DNA of 64,000 nt, taken from the NCBI RefSeq assembly GCF_004015795.1, contig NZ_ML137218.1, forward strand, positions 724,048 to 788,047. Direction: 5' to 3'. This DNA is from Falsirhodobacter deserti. GTDB taxonomy: Bacteria > Pseudomonadota > Alphaproteobacteria > Rhodobacterales > Rhodobacteraceae. The translations under genes and the position numbers were made by a program. Below the pieces are notes generated by a model. That model searched no databases. It was not told the DNA's origin and saw only the letters and a list, made by a program, of their open reading frames with translations. Below are positions 27,608 to 36,653 of the stretch, one piece after another (position 1 is the stretch's first letter; every line of letters starts with the position of its first letter).

Positions 27608-28734
27608 GCCGCAACCTTTTCCGTCAGACGCATCTCGCGGCGCAGGCCATCCGCACCAAAAAGGTGCGCGCGATCCTCGACGAAGCCGAGACACAGCTTG
27701 CCGTTTTCATCCGCTCCGGTCGGCTCGGACGCCTTCTGGCGCAGGACGATCGTCTCGCCTTCGTCCAGCTCGCAGGTCAGGAAGCGGTCGGGACCGTGCT
27801 TTTCCTCGCGCAGGATCCGCGCGGGCATGCCGCTGGCGGTCACGCGCACATCCTCGGCCCGGATACCCAACGTTGCCGGACCCGGCACCGATGCCAACCC
27901 GGTCGCCCTGCCATGCACGTGCACCACGCCGCAGGGGGCCACCTCGGCCGGCAGAAGATTGATCGTGGGCGAGCCGATGAATTTTGCCACCGCCAGCGTG
28001 GCGGGGCTGTGGTAAAGTTCGTCGGGCGCGCCGAGCTGCTCGATCCGGCCTTCGATCATCAGGGCGATGCGGTCCGACATGGTCATCGCCTCCACCTGGT
28101 CATGCGTGACGTAGACGAACGTCGACCCCAACCGGCGGCGCAGGGCGACCAGTTCGTCGCGCATGTGGGCGCGCAGCTTGGCGTCGAGGTTCGACAACGG
28201 CTCGTCCATGAGAAAGGCCGCCGGCTGGCGCACCAGTGCCCGCGCGAGGGCAACTCGTTGGCGCTGGCCGCCCGAAAGCTGCGCCGGTTTGCGGTCCAGA
28301 AGATGGGTGATCTGCAGCGTGTCCGCCGCCTGGGCCACAGCGGCGTCTATCTCGGCCAGCGTGCGGCGCGAGGCCGTGATCCGCCCCAGCAGCGGCAGGC
28401 GCGCGGCAAGGCCCAGCTTGCGCATCCTGAGCGGCGTCGCGATGTTATGGCGCACGGTCATATGCGGATAAAGCGCGTAAGACTGGAAAACCATCGCAAG
28501 GTTCCGGTCCGACGGATCGCTGTCCGTCACGTCCCGCCCGCCAATATGCACAGTGCCATGATCCGGCGCCTCCAGCCCCGCGATGATGCGCAGCAGCGTG
28601 GATTTTCCGCAGCCCGACATGCCGACAAGGGACAGGAATTCTCCCTCCCGCACCAAAAGGCTGATGTCCTTGAGGACCTGAGTTTGACCGAACCCCTTGC
28701 GGATGCCCGAGAGGTTGAGGGACTGACGCGACAT
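27604..28734 (-). CDS. ABC importer ATPase, UgpC/MalK-like
   Basis: 376-residue ATPase of the CUT1 sugar-import class. Walker A is GMSGCGKST, the signature is LSGGQRQR, Walker B is AAFLMDEPLSN and the switch histidine lies in FVYVTHDQVEAM. The C-terminal ~120 residues form the OB-type regulatory domain typical of MalK/UgpC proteins (LGIRAEDVRV). Started at MSRQSLNLSG (28734); a longer frame to 28878 lacks similarity. It is the promoter-proximal gene of the minus-strand operon. The ~430 bp upstream, shared with the divergent transketolase operon, must hold the promoter. Confidence 0.92.
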   Translation of the reverse strand: MSRQSLNLSGIRKGFGQTQVLKDISLLVREGEFLSLVGMSGCGKSTLLRIIAGLEAPDHGTVHIGGRDVTDSDPSDRNLAMVFQSYALYPHMTVRHNIATPLRMRKLGLAARLPLLGRITASRRTLAEIDAAVAQAADTLQITHLLDRKPAQLSGGQRQRVALARALVRQPAAFLMDEPLSNLDAKLRAHMRDELVALRRRLGSTFVYVTHDQVEAMTMSDRIALMIEGRIEQLGAPDELYHSPATLAVAKFIGSPTINLLPAEVAPCGVVHVHGRATGLASVPGPATLGIRAEDVRVTASGMPARILREEKHGPDRFLTCELDEGETIVLRQKASEPTGADENGKLCLGFVEDRAHLFGADGLRREMRLTEKVAA

Positions 28735-29161
28735 GTATGCTCCTGTTCGAGCCGAGCGTTTGCCGGCAGAAGGAGACAGTTGCGTGTCGGATCCGTGAAG
28801 ATTTGGCGACGGTCGCGGCCAAGGTTCAGTGGAGCCCTCCCAGCCGCAGAGAGGGCAGGAAGGGAGAGAATGGACCAAGCCGTGTCTTCCGTCTCGACCG
28901 TATGGCCCGTCCGATGCTTCGCGTGTCGAAGATGGGAGATCGCGATCAATCGCGGCGAGGGCGCAAATGACGGCTTGCAGGACGTCGAGTTCGTCGCGCG
29001 GTAAGGGGCAGCTCAGTCTTCGTCATGCGAAGACGCTTAGCTTACCATGCCACAAGATGGTGAAGCGCAGCTTCACCGTCACGTAATTCTGCTTGAATGA
29101 CTGCACCCATATCCTTCCGCTAGCCTGACTCGACCGGCAGGAGGGCCGATGGGAGGATCTG
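28735..29161. promoter_or_regulatory. Divergent control region between the ABC and transketolase operons
   Basis: 427 bases without a recognisable gene. Both flanking operons start here and point outward, so at least two promoters are expected. A strong Shine-Dalgarno sequence, GGGAGGATCT, ends just before the ATG at 29162. No clear operator could be assigned by eye. Confidence 0.45.
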
Positions 29162-30016
29162 ATGATTGAAGAGAGCCGCATGGCTCCCGTCTCCAACGTA
29201 TCGTTGGAGCGCAGGGCGTGGAACATTCGCCGCAAAGCGCTGCTGATGGGCGAGGTTCAGGGGCAGGGGTATATCGGGCAGGCGCTTGGCATCGCCGACG
29301 TGCTCGCCGCCTCCTATTTCCACGCAATGGACTACCGCCCCGCCGATCCGGAATGGGAGGGGCGTGACCGCTTCCTTCTGTCGATCGGGCATTACGCCAT
29401 CGCGCTTTATGCAGTGCTGATGGAGGCGGGCATTCTGCCCGAAGAGGAACTCGAGACTTACGGGATGGATGACAGCCGGATGCCGATGTCCGGAATGGCG
29501 TCCTATACCCCGGGAATGGAAATTACCGGCGGATCCCTGGGCCACGGACTTGGCATCGCTGTCGGCATGGCAATGGGGCTGAAGCGCAAGAACAACAATG
29601 CCTTCGTTTACAACCTCATGTCGGACGGCGAACTGGGCGAGGGTTCAACTTGGGAAGCCGCGATGTCGGCCAGCCACCACAAGCTGGGCAACCTGATCTG
29701 CCTTGTCGACTTCAACGACCAGCAGGCCGACGGCAAGTCGACCGAGATGCTGAGCGCGGAACCCGTCGTTCCGAAGTTCGAAGCGTTCGGCTGGCATGCC
29801 CAGCGGGTGAACGGCAACGATCTGGCGGCCGTGGTTGCCGCTTTCGACGCCGCGCGTGCCGTGACGGATGACCGCCCCCGCGTGATCGTGTTCGACACCA
29901 CCATGTGCAAGGGCGTCCCGTTCCTGGAGCAGCGGGACATCACCCACTTCGTCCGTGTCGAGGCTGACGAGTGGTCAAAGGCGCTGAATGTTCTGGAAGA
30001 GGGGAAACCGGCATGA
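29162..30016 (+). CDS. Transketolase N-terminal subunit (TPP-binding half)
   Basis: 284-residue protein matching the first half of transketolase, which binds the TPP diphosphate. Visible features are MGEVQGQGYIGQALGIADVL, DRFLLSIGHYAIALYA, TGGSLGHGLGIAVGMAMG and SDGELGEGSTWEAAM (GDG-N-type diphosphate-binding motif, continuing to LICLVDFNDQQADG). Split transketolases carry the pyrimidine half in a second gene, here overlapping by ATGA. Together they should transfer two-carbon ketol units. Because the operon also encodes an SDR and a TRAP importer, the enzyme probably acts on a special sugar derivative rather than in the pentose phosphate pathway. Confidence 0.9.
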   Translation: MIEESRMAPVSNVSLERRAWNIRRKALLMGEVQGQGYIGQALGIADVLAASYFHAMDYRPADPEWEGRDRFLLSIGHYAIALYAVLMEAGILPEEELETYGMDDSRMPMSGMASYTPGMEITGGSLGHGLGIAVGMAMGLKRKNNNAFVYNLMSDGELGEGSTWEAAMSASHHKLGNLICLVDFNDQQADGKSTEMLSAEPVVPKFEAFGWHAQRVNGNDLAAVVAAFDAARAVTDDRPRVIVFDTTMCKGVPFLEQRDITHFVRVEADEWSKALNVLEEGKPA

Positions 30017-31050
30017 CCCACGATTCGCATGCACGCCGCTACGAACAGCGCAAGGTCACGCCGAAGGAGAACCGCGTCGCCACCTCGGCCATGATCGCGT
30101 CGCTGGCGGCCGAAGGCTATGACACTGAACCGGCGCCCTTTGGTCATGCGCTGGTGGAACTGGCCAAGACGCGTGAAGACATTGTCGGTCTTTCGGCTGA
30201 CCTTGCAAAATACACCGACCTGCACATCTTCGCCAATGCCTATCCCGACCGCTTCTACCAGATGGGTATGGCCGAGCAGGTGCTGGTTTCGGCTGCCGCC
30301 GGGCTGGCGCGCGAAGGCTTCACGCCCTTCGCCACCACCTACGCCGTCTTCGCCTCGCGCCGCGCCTATGACTTCATCGCCATGGCGATCGCGGAGGAGA
30401 ACCTGCCGGTCAAGATCGTTTGCGCGCTTCCAGGCTTGACCACGGGTTATGGCCCGAGCCACCAGGCGACCGAGGATCTGGCGATCTTCCGCGGCTTGCC
30501 GAACATGACCATCGTTGATCCGTGCGACGCGGTGGATATCCGCCAGATGGTTCCCGTGCTGGCCGACCACAAAGGCCCGGTCTATTCCCGCCTGCTGCGC
30601 GGCAAGGTACCCAGCGTGCTGACCCGCTACAAGCCGGACTACCAGTTCCAGCTGGGCCGCGCGCAGTTGATCCGTGAAGGCAAGGACGTCCTGATGGTCA
30701 CGTCCGGCTTCATGACGATGCGGGCGCTGGATGCGGCCGAAAGGCTTTCGAAGGACGGGGTGGACGTGGCCGTGCTGCACAACCCGACCATCAAGCCGCT
30801 GGATCGCGCGACCATTCTGGCCGAGGCGGGCAGGGGCGGACGGCTGGTCGTCACGGCGGAAAACCACACGATCGTCGGCGGGTTGGGGGAGGCTGTGGCC
30901 ACGACCCTGCTGACCAATGGCGTGACACCGACCTTCCGCATGATCGGCTTGCCGGATGAATTCCTTGAGGCCGGCGCATTGCCGACCTTGCATGACATGT
31001 ATGGTATTTCGGTCGACGGCATCGTCCGTCAGATCAAGGGATGGATTTGA
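30013..31050 (+). CDS. Transketolase C-terminal subunit
   Basis: 345-residue partner of the preceding gene. It has the pyrimidine-binding domain (FGHALVELAKTREDIVGLSA, FYQMGMAEQVLVSAAAG with the catalytic Glu in the MAEQ motif, FATTYAVFASRRAYDFI) and the transketolase C-terminal domain (VTAENHTIVGGLGEAVA). The true start is the ATG at 30013 overlapping the first subunit's stop; the frame upstream to 29971 is inside that gene. Its stop overlaps the SDR start (TGATG). The pattern fits split transketolases and related DXS-like or acetoin-type enzymes; substrate unknown. Confidence 0.88.
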   Translation: MTHDSHARRYEQRKVTPKENRVATSAMIASLAAEGYDTEPAPFGHALVELAKTREDIVGLSADLAKYTDLHIFANAYPDRFYQMGMAEQVLVSAAAGLAREGFTPFATTYAVFASRRAYDFIAMAIAEENLPVKIVCALPGLTTGYGPSHQATEDLAIFRGLPNMTIVDPCDAVDIRQMVPVLADHKGPVYSRLLRGKVPSVLTRYKPDYQFQLGRAQLIREGKDVLMVTSGFMTMRALDAAERLSKDGVDVAVLHNPTIKPLDRATILAEAGRGGRLVVTAENHTIVGGLGEAVATTLLTNGVTPTFRMIGLPDEFLEAGALPTLHDMYGISVDGIVRQIKGWI

Positions 31051-31802
31051 TGGGACTTCTTGACGGTAAATTCGCGGTCATCACAGGTGCGGCCTCGGCA
31101 CGTGGATTGGGCAAGGCGACGGCGAAGCTGTTTGCCGAACACGGCGCGACTGTGGCAATCCTTGATCTGGATGCCGGGCAGGCGCAGGCCGCCGCCGCCG
31201 ATCTGGGCGCGCAGCATGTCGGCCTTGCCTGCAACGTCACCGACAAAGCTGCCTGCGATGCCGCCGTGGCAAAGCTTGTGGCCGAATGGGGCCGCGTGGA
31301 CATCCTGGTAAACAATGCGGGCATTACGCAGCCGCTGAAGATCATGGACATCGGCCCCGCAAACTATGACGCGGTTCTGGACGTGAACCTGCGTGGCACG
31401 CTCTACATGAGCCAGGCGGTCATCCCCGCCATGCGTGAGCAGAAGTCGGGCAGCATCGTCAACCTGTCCTCGGTGTCGGCGCAGCGTGGCGGCGGCATTT
31501 TCGGCGGACCGCATTATTCGGCGGCGAAGGCGGGCGTTCTTGGTCTGACGAAGGCGATGGCGCGCGAGCTGGCGCCTGCCAACGTCCGCGTCAACGCGAT
31601 TTGCCCCGGTTTCATCGCCACCGACATCACGGCAGGCAAGCTGACGCCGGAACAGGACAAGATGATCCTTGAAGGCATCCCGATGGGCCGCGCGGGCGAG
31701 GCGTCGGATGTCGCGGGCTGTGCGCTGTTCCTTGCTTCGTCCTTATCGGCCTATGTGACCGGTTCGGAAGTGGATGTGAACGGGGGCTCCTTGATACACT
31801 GA
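31050..31802 (+). CDS. Short-chain dehydrogenase/reductase (SDR)
   Basis: 250-residue classical SDR. The cofactor motif is TGAASARGLG (TGxxxGxG-type), followed by NNAG in VDILVNNAGITQP, catalytic Ser in GSIVNLSSVSAQ and the YxxxK in HYSAAKAGVLGLTK. The acidic residue after beta-2 (AILDLDAGQ) suggests NAD(H). The ATG at 31050 overlaps the transketolase stop; an ATG at 31041 is in frame. In this operon it probably oxidises or reduces a sugar, polyol or sugar acid before or after the transketolase step. Confidence 0.9.
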   Translation: MGLLDGKFAVITGAASARGLGKATAKLFAEHGATVAILDLDAGQAQAAAADLGAQHVGLACNVTDKAACDAAVAKLVAEWGRVDILVNNAGITQPLKIMDIGPANYDAVLDVNLRGTLYMSQAVIPAMREQKSGSIVNLSSVSAQRGGGIFGGPHYSAAKAGVLGLTKAMARELAPANVRVNAICPGFIATDITAGKLTPEQDKMILEGIPMGRAGEASDVAGCALFLASSLSAYVTGSEVDVNGGSLIH

Positions 31803-31857
31803 TGAAGTGCAGCCTGCCGCGAGGAGGCGGCTGGCCTTGTTCTTATGGGAGGAAAAC

Positions 31858-32826
31858 ATGAAGAAACTTCTTGCGACGACCCTGCTGGTTTCCGTGGCCC
31901 TTTCGGGCGCGGCCTCGGCCGAGACGATCATCCTGGCCCACGCGCAGCCCCCCGGCAACCCGCGCGCGCTTGCCGCGAACTTCTTCGCCGAGCATCTGGA
32001 CCAGTGCACCGAAGGCCGCATCACGGTGAACGTGGCGGACTCGGCCACGATGGGCGACGACGTGGAGGCGCTGACTTCGGTGGCGGCCGGCGTCATCCAG
32101 ATCACCGCCAACAGTCAGGGCGCGACTGCGCAGATCGTGCCGGAACTGAACGTGATCGGCCTGCCGTTCCTGTTCGCCGATGCGCCAAGTGCGTGGAAGG
32201 TCATGGATGGCGAGTACAAGGATGAGATTGACGAAAAGGCGCAGGCAGCCGGCCTGAAGCTGCTGGGCTTCTGGGACAACGGCATCCGGCACGTCACGCA
32301 CCTGTCGAAAGCCATTGAATCCCCTGCCGATCTGCAGGGCGTGAAAATCCGCACCCCTCCGGACGACATGACGATCGCGATCTTCAAGGCACTGGGCGCA
32401 AATCCGGCTCCGCTGACCTTCGCGGAACTGCCGACGGCCCTGCAATCGGGCGTGTTCGAGGCGCAGGAAAATCCGCTGACGAACATCTATTCGTCCAAGC
32501 TGCACGAGATCACGAAACATGTTTCGCTTACCGGGCACCAGTATCAAGTCGCGCCCCTGCTGGCGAGCCTGGCATGGTGGTCGCAGCTGGACGAGGCCGA
32601 TCAGGCCTGCGTGCAAAGCGCGGCCGACGAAAGCACCGCCTATCAACGCGACACGGCGGAGAAGCTGAACACCGAAATGCGCCAGAAGATGGAGGACGAG
32701 GGCGCGATCATCACCGAGATCGCCGACCGGGAAGCCTTCATTGATGCGACAAAAGGCGTCTATGACGAATATGCAAAGCGTTATCCCGACCTGGTGGCGC
32801 GAATGGTGTCCGAGGCCGGAAAATGA
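31858..32826 (+). CDS. TRAP transporter substrate-binding protein DctP-type
   Basis: 322-residue periplasmic protein with signal peptide MKKLLATTLLVSVALSGAASA. The TRAP DctP fold is indicated by GLPFLFADAPSAWKVMDG, LGFWDNGIRHVTH, LQGVKIRTPPDDMTIAIFKA and ALQSGVFEAQENPLTNI. The Arg in KIRTPP is the usual carboxylate-binding residue, which points to an organic acid ligand such as a sugar acid. It starts at 31858 with GGGAGG upstream, 55 bp after the SDR gene. The stop overlaps the small permease gene. Confidence 0.9.
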   Translation: MKKLLATTLLVSVALSGAASAETIILAHAQPPGNPRALAANFFAEHLDQCTEGRITVNVADSATMGDDVEALTSVAAGVIQITANSQGATAQIVPELNVIGLPFLFADAPSAWKVMDGEYKDEIDEKAQAAGLKLLGFWDNGIRHVTHLSKAIESPADLQGVKIRTPPDDMTIAIFKALGANPAPLTFAELPTALQSGVFEAQENPLTNIYSSKLHEITKHVSLTGHQYQVAPLLASLAWWSQLDEADQACVQSAADESTAYQRDTAEKLNTEMRQKMEDEGAIITEIADREAFIDATKGVYDEYAKRYPDLVARMVSEAGK

Positions 32827-33380
32827 CGACCCCCGGCATTCCGGAACCAAGTCAGGGGCGTCCAGCCCCTGCAGTCCTGCGCTGGATCATGGCGGTTCTG
32901 GCGATGTCCGGTCGGCTGGTCTGCGTGGTCACGCTGATGGTGCTGTTCGTGGGCCTGCTGGCCAACGTCATCCTCCGCTACATCTATGGGACGGGGCTGG
33001 ACTGGGCGTATGACATCCACTCCATCCTCCTGCCGTGGATGATCGCGGGCGGCCTCATTCTTGGCACCGTCTACAATCGCAACATCGCGATCACGATCCT
33101 TCCGAACCTGATGGTCCCGCGCAATCGGGAGCGGCTGTTTCTGCTCGTGTCGTTGCTGACGCTGGCCGTGTCGGTCTTCGTCGTATGGTCGGCCATTCCC
33201 ATCATTCGTGCAGCGCAATACCAGCGCATCACGGCTTTGGGCGGGATCAGCCAGCTTTGGGGCTACGCAAGCTTGGTCTACGGCTTCGGAGGCGTCGCGA
33301 TCATCTGTTTGTGCGACATCATCGCCGGGCTGACCGGGCGGTCGCTGCGCGGCACTGCCGTTGCGTCGAGCCTTAGCTGA
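32823..33380 (+). CDS. TRAP transporter small permease (DctQ-type)
   Basis: 185-residue membrane protein with four predicted helices. Typical DctQ patterns are VLFVGLLANVILRYIYGTG and LDWAYDIHSILLPWMIAGG. It overlaps dctP by ATGA and is followed 12 bp later by the large permease. It bridges the large permease in the Na+- or H+-driven uptake system. Confidence 0.88.
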   Translation: MTTPGIPEPSQGRPAPAVLRWIMAVLAMSGRLVCVVTLMVLFVGLLANVILRYIYGTGLDWAYDIHSILLPWMIAGGLILGTVYNRNIAITILPNLMVPRNRERLFLLVSLLTLAVSVFVVWSAIPIIRAAQYQRITALGGISQLWGYASLVYGFGGVAIICLCDIIAGLTGRSLRGTAVASSLS

Positions 33381-33392
33381 GGAGCGCGTATC

Positions 33393-34649
33393 ATGACGCC
33401 TGTTCTTATCCTGGTGTTCTTTGCCCTCATGGCGGTTTCCGTGCCTGTCGCCCATGCGATGCTTGGAGGCACGGCCATTGCGCTGCTGATGGATGGCAAG
33501 CCGCTGGCCGTTATCGCCCAACGCCTTTATGCGCCCACGCAAAGTTTCCCCATGCTGGCGATCCCTTACTTCATCCTTGCCGGGTCGCTGATGATGCACG
33601 GCAAGTTCGGGGAATATCTTGTCAACATCGCGCGGCTTCTGGTGGGACGCTTCAAGGGCGGCCTTGGGCAGGTCAGCGTCATCGGGTCCGTGATGTTCGG
33701 CGGAGTGTCAGGTTCTGCGGTCGCCGACGCGTCGGCAATGGGTAACGCACTCATTCCCGTTCAGGTGCGCGAAGGATATCCCGCACCGTTCGCTGCGGCC
33801 ATCAACTCCGTCTCGTCCACCATCGCGGTGCTGATTCCGCCCTCGGTCCCGCTGATCCTGTATGGCCTTGTTGCCAACGTTTCCATTGTGGACCTTTTCG
33901 TGGCGGGGGTGCTGCCGGGGCTCCTGCTGGCGACTGGTATCATGACGGCGGTCTGGTGGGTGGCTCGCAGACGCAACCTTCCACGCTCGCCCTTGTCGGG
34001 TGGTTTCCGCGCCTTCCGCAGCCAGATCCTCTTCGCTTTGCCCGCCTTGCTGATGCCGATCTTCATCATCGGAACCTTGCGGTTCGGCGTTGCCACCCCG
34101 ACCGAGGTCAGCGTGCTGTCCGTAGCCTATGCCCTTCTGATCGGCATCTTCGTTTATCGCGATATAACGCCCCGGCTGATCTGGGATGCCCTTGTGGAAA
34201 CCGGCATGATGACGGGTGCGGTGATGCTGATCATCATGGCGTCAGGAACCATTCAGTGGATCCTCACGGCAGAGCAGGTGCCCCAGACGCTTGCGACCTT
34301 CGTGTCAAGCCACCTGTCCGAGCCCTGGATGGTCGTGCTGGCGCTGAACGTCGTGATGCTGATCGTCGGCGCCTTTCTGGATCTGCCCGCTGCCGTGCTG
34401 TTGCTGGCGCCGTTGTTCGTCACCATCGGAAAGACGATCGGGCTGGACCCGGTCCAGTTGGGATTGATGATGGTGGTGAACCTGTCGATCGGCCTTTACA
34501 CTCCGCCCGTGGGCACGACACTGTTCATCTCGTCCTCTGTCGCGAAGACCGGGATCTTCCAGACCACCCGGGCCCTGGTCCCGTTCTATCTGGTGGCGTT
34601 GGCCGTGCTGGCCGCAATCTCCTACATTCCGGCTCTGACAATCTACTGA
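33393..34649 (+). CDS. TRAP transporter large permease (DctM-type)
   Basis: 418-residue permease with about 12 helices. Diagnostic segments are FPMLAIPYFILAGSLM, GSVMFGGVSGSAVADASAMG, LIPPSVPLILYGLVANVSI and LSIGLYTPPVGTTLFISS. It is the last gene of the plus-strand catabolic operon; its stop overlaps by seven bases the convergent LysR gene's 3' end. Confidence 0.93.
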   Translation: MTPVLILVFFALMAVSVPVAHAMLGGTAIALLMDGKPLAVIAQRLYAPTQSFPMLAIPYFILAGSLMMHGKFGEYLVNIARLLVGRFKGGLGQVSVIGSVMFGGVSGSAVADASAMGNALIPVQVREGYPAPFAAAINSVSSTIAVLIPPSVPLILYGLVANVSIVDLFVAGVLPGLLLATGIMTAVWWVARRRNLPRSPLSGGFRAFRSQILFALPALLMPIFIIGTLRFGVATPTEVSVLSVAYALLIGIFVYRDITPRLIWDALVETGMMTGAVMLIIMASGTIQWILTAEQVPQTLATFVSSHLSEPWMVVLALNVVMLIVGAFLDLPAAVLLLAPLFVTIGKTIGLDPVQLGLMMVVNLSIGLYTPPVGTTLFISSSVAKTGIFQTTRALVPFYLVALAVLAAISYIPALTIY

Positions 34650-35620
34650 TCTCCGGTGAACTGGGCTTTCCTTTCGAACCGCGACGTCAGCCCAAAGCTG
34701 TTGATCAAGGCCCGCGCCTCCTCGGTGTGGGCCTTGGTCTGTTCCGTTACCCATTCCGAGAACAGGCGCACGGCCCGTCGGTTCATGTGGCGCGCCGGAC
34801 AAACAAGCCAGTAAGCGGGGAATTCGATCGCTTCGAAAGCGTCCGTCAGCGGGACAAGCGCCCCGGACTTCAATTCATCCATGGCCAGCGTCGTGCTGTC
34901 CAGGATCACTCCGGCGTTGCCGCAGGCCATACGTATCGCCATTGACGACCGGTCCACCCGGAAGGGATATGTCTGGCGTGCCCCGGATATGCCGTGGCGC
35001 GCCAGCCAGTAATCCCAGCGGAAATATGCCTTCACACTGTCGATAAGACGCGCCTGCCGAAGCTGTTCGGCCGGATCCGCCGAAAGGGCTCGCAGCGTTT
35101 CGCGATACGCTGGCGAACACATCGGCAGGATAAGATCATGCTGCACGCATTCGGCATAAAGGCCCGGCCACGCGCCTTCGCCATAGCGAAGATCCAGATC
35201 GACAGCCTCCGTCTCGAATTCGGTGAAGTTCGGGGTCGCATCGACACGGATGTCCCATTCGGGGTGCTGGATGCTGAAGTTCACGATACGAGACGACAGC
35301 CACCGCTCACCGAAAGAGGGGCTGACACGCATTGTCAGGTTGAAGCTTTCTCGCTGGCGGACGATCGCGGACCGAACTTCGCGCAACGATCCGAACGCTT
35401 GGTTGGCAGTCTGATACAAACGTTCGCCATCGATGGTGAGTGCCACGCCACGCTTTTCACGGACGAAAAGCTTCACTCCAAGATGTTGTTCCAATGCACG
35501 AATCTGCTGGCTGACGGCGGAAGTCGATACCCCCAGTTCTTCAGCCGCCTTTGATACGCCCCCAAGCCGGGCCACCGCCTCGAACTGGGCCATGGCATTC
35601 AGGTTCAAATCGCGCATCAT
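34643..35620 (-). CDS. LysR-family regulator, GcvA-like
   Basis: 325-residue LysR regulator. The HTH spans residues ~5-65 (LNAMAQFEAVARLGGVSKAA, GVSTSAVSQQIRALEQHLGV). The effector domain starts at FNLTMRVSPSFGERWLSSRI and contains DLDLRYGEGAWPGLYAE, the pattern of the GcvA-type group. It lies between the TRAP operon, which it faces tail to tail, and the lactonase gene, from which it diverges. It probably controls this catabolic cluster in response to the imported acid. Confidence 0.88.
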   Translation of the reverse strand: MMRDLNLNAMAQFEAVARLGGVSKAAEELGVSTSAVSQQIRALEQHLGVKLFVREKRGVALTIDGERLYQTANQAFGSLREVRSAIVRQRESFNLTMRVSPSFGERWLSSRIVNFSIQHPEWDIRVDATPNFTEFETEAVDLDLRYGEGAWPGLYAECVQHDLILPMCSPAYRETLRALSADPAEQLRQARLIDSVKAYFRWDYWLARHGISGARQTYPFRVDRSSMAIRMACGNAGVILDSTTLAMDELKSGALVPLTDAFEAIEFPAYWLVCPARHMNRRAVRLFSEWVTEQTKAHTEEARALINSFGLTSRFERKAQFTGDQ

Positions 35621-35748
35621 CCATCCTTAAGCCCAGCTTCACGAATGTAACGGATAAATTGAATTGTGCGGCTTCGCAACGCCGTGCATCGATGGTCTTC
35701 CGGCGGATCGTGATGGAGGCACGCGACACGCAAGGGAGGAGGACCGTA

Positions 35749-36642
35749 TTGATCGACTTGCGTATTATCGACGCACATCATCATCTTTGGGATCTTGATC
35801 TGCATTATTATCCTTGGCTGTCCGATGGCGTTCAGCCGGCGGCTTTCGGCGATTACACGCCCTTGCTGCGGAATTACCGGATTGACGACTACCTGAACGA
35901 CGCAAAGCGCGTGAACGTCGTGAAGTCGGTGCACCTGGACGTGAAATACGATCCCACCGATCCCGTGGGGGAAACCCGGTGGCTTCAGGGCGTCGCTGAC
36001 CGGCACGGCTTTCCGCATGGAATCGTGGGCTATGCTGACTTGTCGGCGCCGGACGTGGTGGACCTGCTTGACGAGCATCTGGAATACGCGAACTTCCGGG
36101 GCATCCGCCAGTCTATGAATTGGCACCCGGACCCTGCGAAGACCTATCTGGACCGCCCCGAAGTAAGCCGCACGGCCGCCTGGCGTCGCGGCTTTGCACA
36201 ACTCGCTCCGCGCGGGCTCAGCTTCGACCTGCAGCTCTACTATTGGCAGGCGGAGGAGTTCCTGGAGCTTGCCCGCCTTTTTCCCGATACGCAGATCATC
36301 CTGAACCATGCCGGGATGCAAGTGGACGGGCCTGAGCATTTCGAGAGGTGGCGCCGCGCGATGCACCGGCTGGCCGAGGCACCGAACATGGCCTGCAAAA
36401 TCTCGGGTCTTGGGATGGGCGACCACCGCTGGACGGTCGAGTCGATCCGGCCTTACGTCGAGGCGACGATCGAGGCCTTCGGGATCGACCGTTGCATGTT
36501 CGCGTCCAATTTCCCGGTCGACAGCCTGTTCTCGACCTATGACGCTATCTTCAACGCATTTGACACTATCACGCGCGGCTTTGACGAGGCAGGGCGGCAA
36601 GCCCTGTTTCACGACAATGCCGAACGCTTCTACCGTCTTTGA
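35749..36642 (+). CDS. Amidohydrolase-2 family hydrolase, lactonase-like
   Basis: ~297-residue TIM-barrel metal-dependent hydrolase. The first-strand motif is IIDAHHHLWDLD (HxH metal ligands), followed by VKSVHLDVKYDP, GIVGYADLSAP, RGIRQSMNWHPDP, QIILNHAGMQVDGP (His ligand) and CMFASNFPVD (Asp region near the C-terminus). Relatives include L-fuconolactonase, L-rhamnono-lactonase, galactarolactone and 2-pyrone-4,6-dicarboxylate hydrolases. A TTG at 35749 has GGGAGGAGG upstream and lies just before the conserved start, so it is preferred over an ATG at 35713. It is divergent from the LysR gene and ends 11 bp before pyc, so it may be co-transcribed with it. It probably opens a sugar lactone for the same pathway. 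Confidence 0.8.
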   Translation: MIDLRIIDAHHHLWDLDLHYYPWLSDGVQPAAFGDYTPLLRNYRIDDYLNDAKRVNVVKSVHLDVKYDPTDPVGETRWLQGVADRHGFPHGIVGYADLSAPDVVDLLDEHLEYANFRGIRQSMNWHPDPAKTYLDRPEVSRTAAWRRGFAQLAPRGLSFDLQLYYWQAEEFLELARLFPDTQIILNHAGMQVDGPEHFERWRRAMHRLAEAPNMACKISGLGMGDHRWTVESIRPYVEATIEAFGIDRCMFASNFPVDSLFSTYDAIFNAFDTITRGFDEAGRQALFHDNAERFYRL

Positions 36643-36653
36643 GGGGGAATGAC

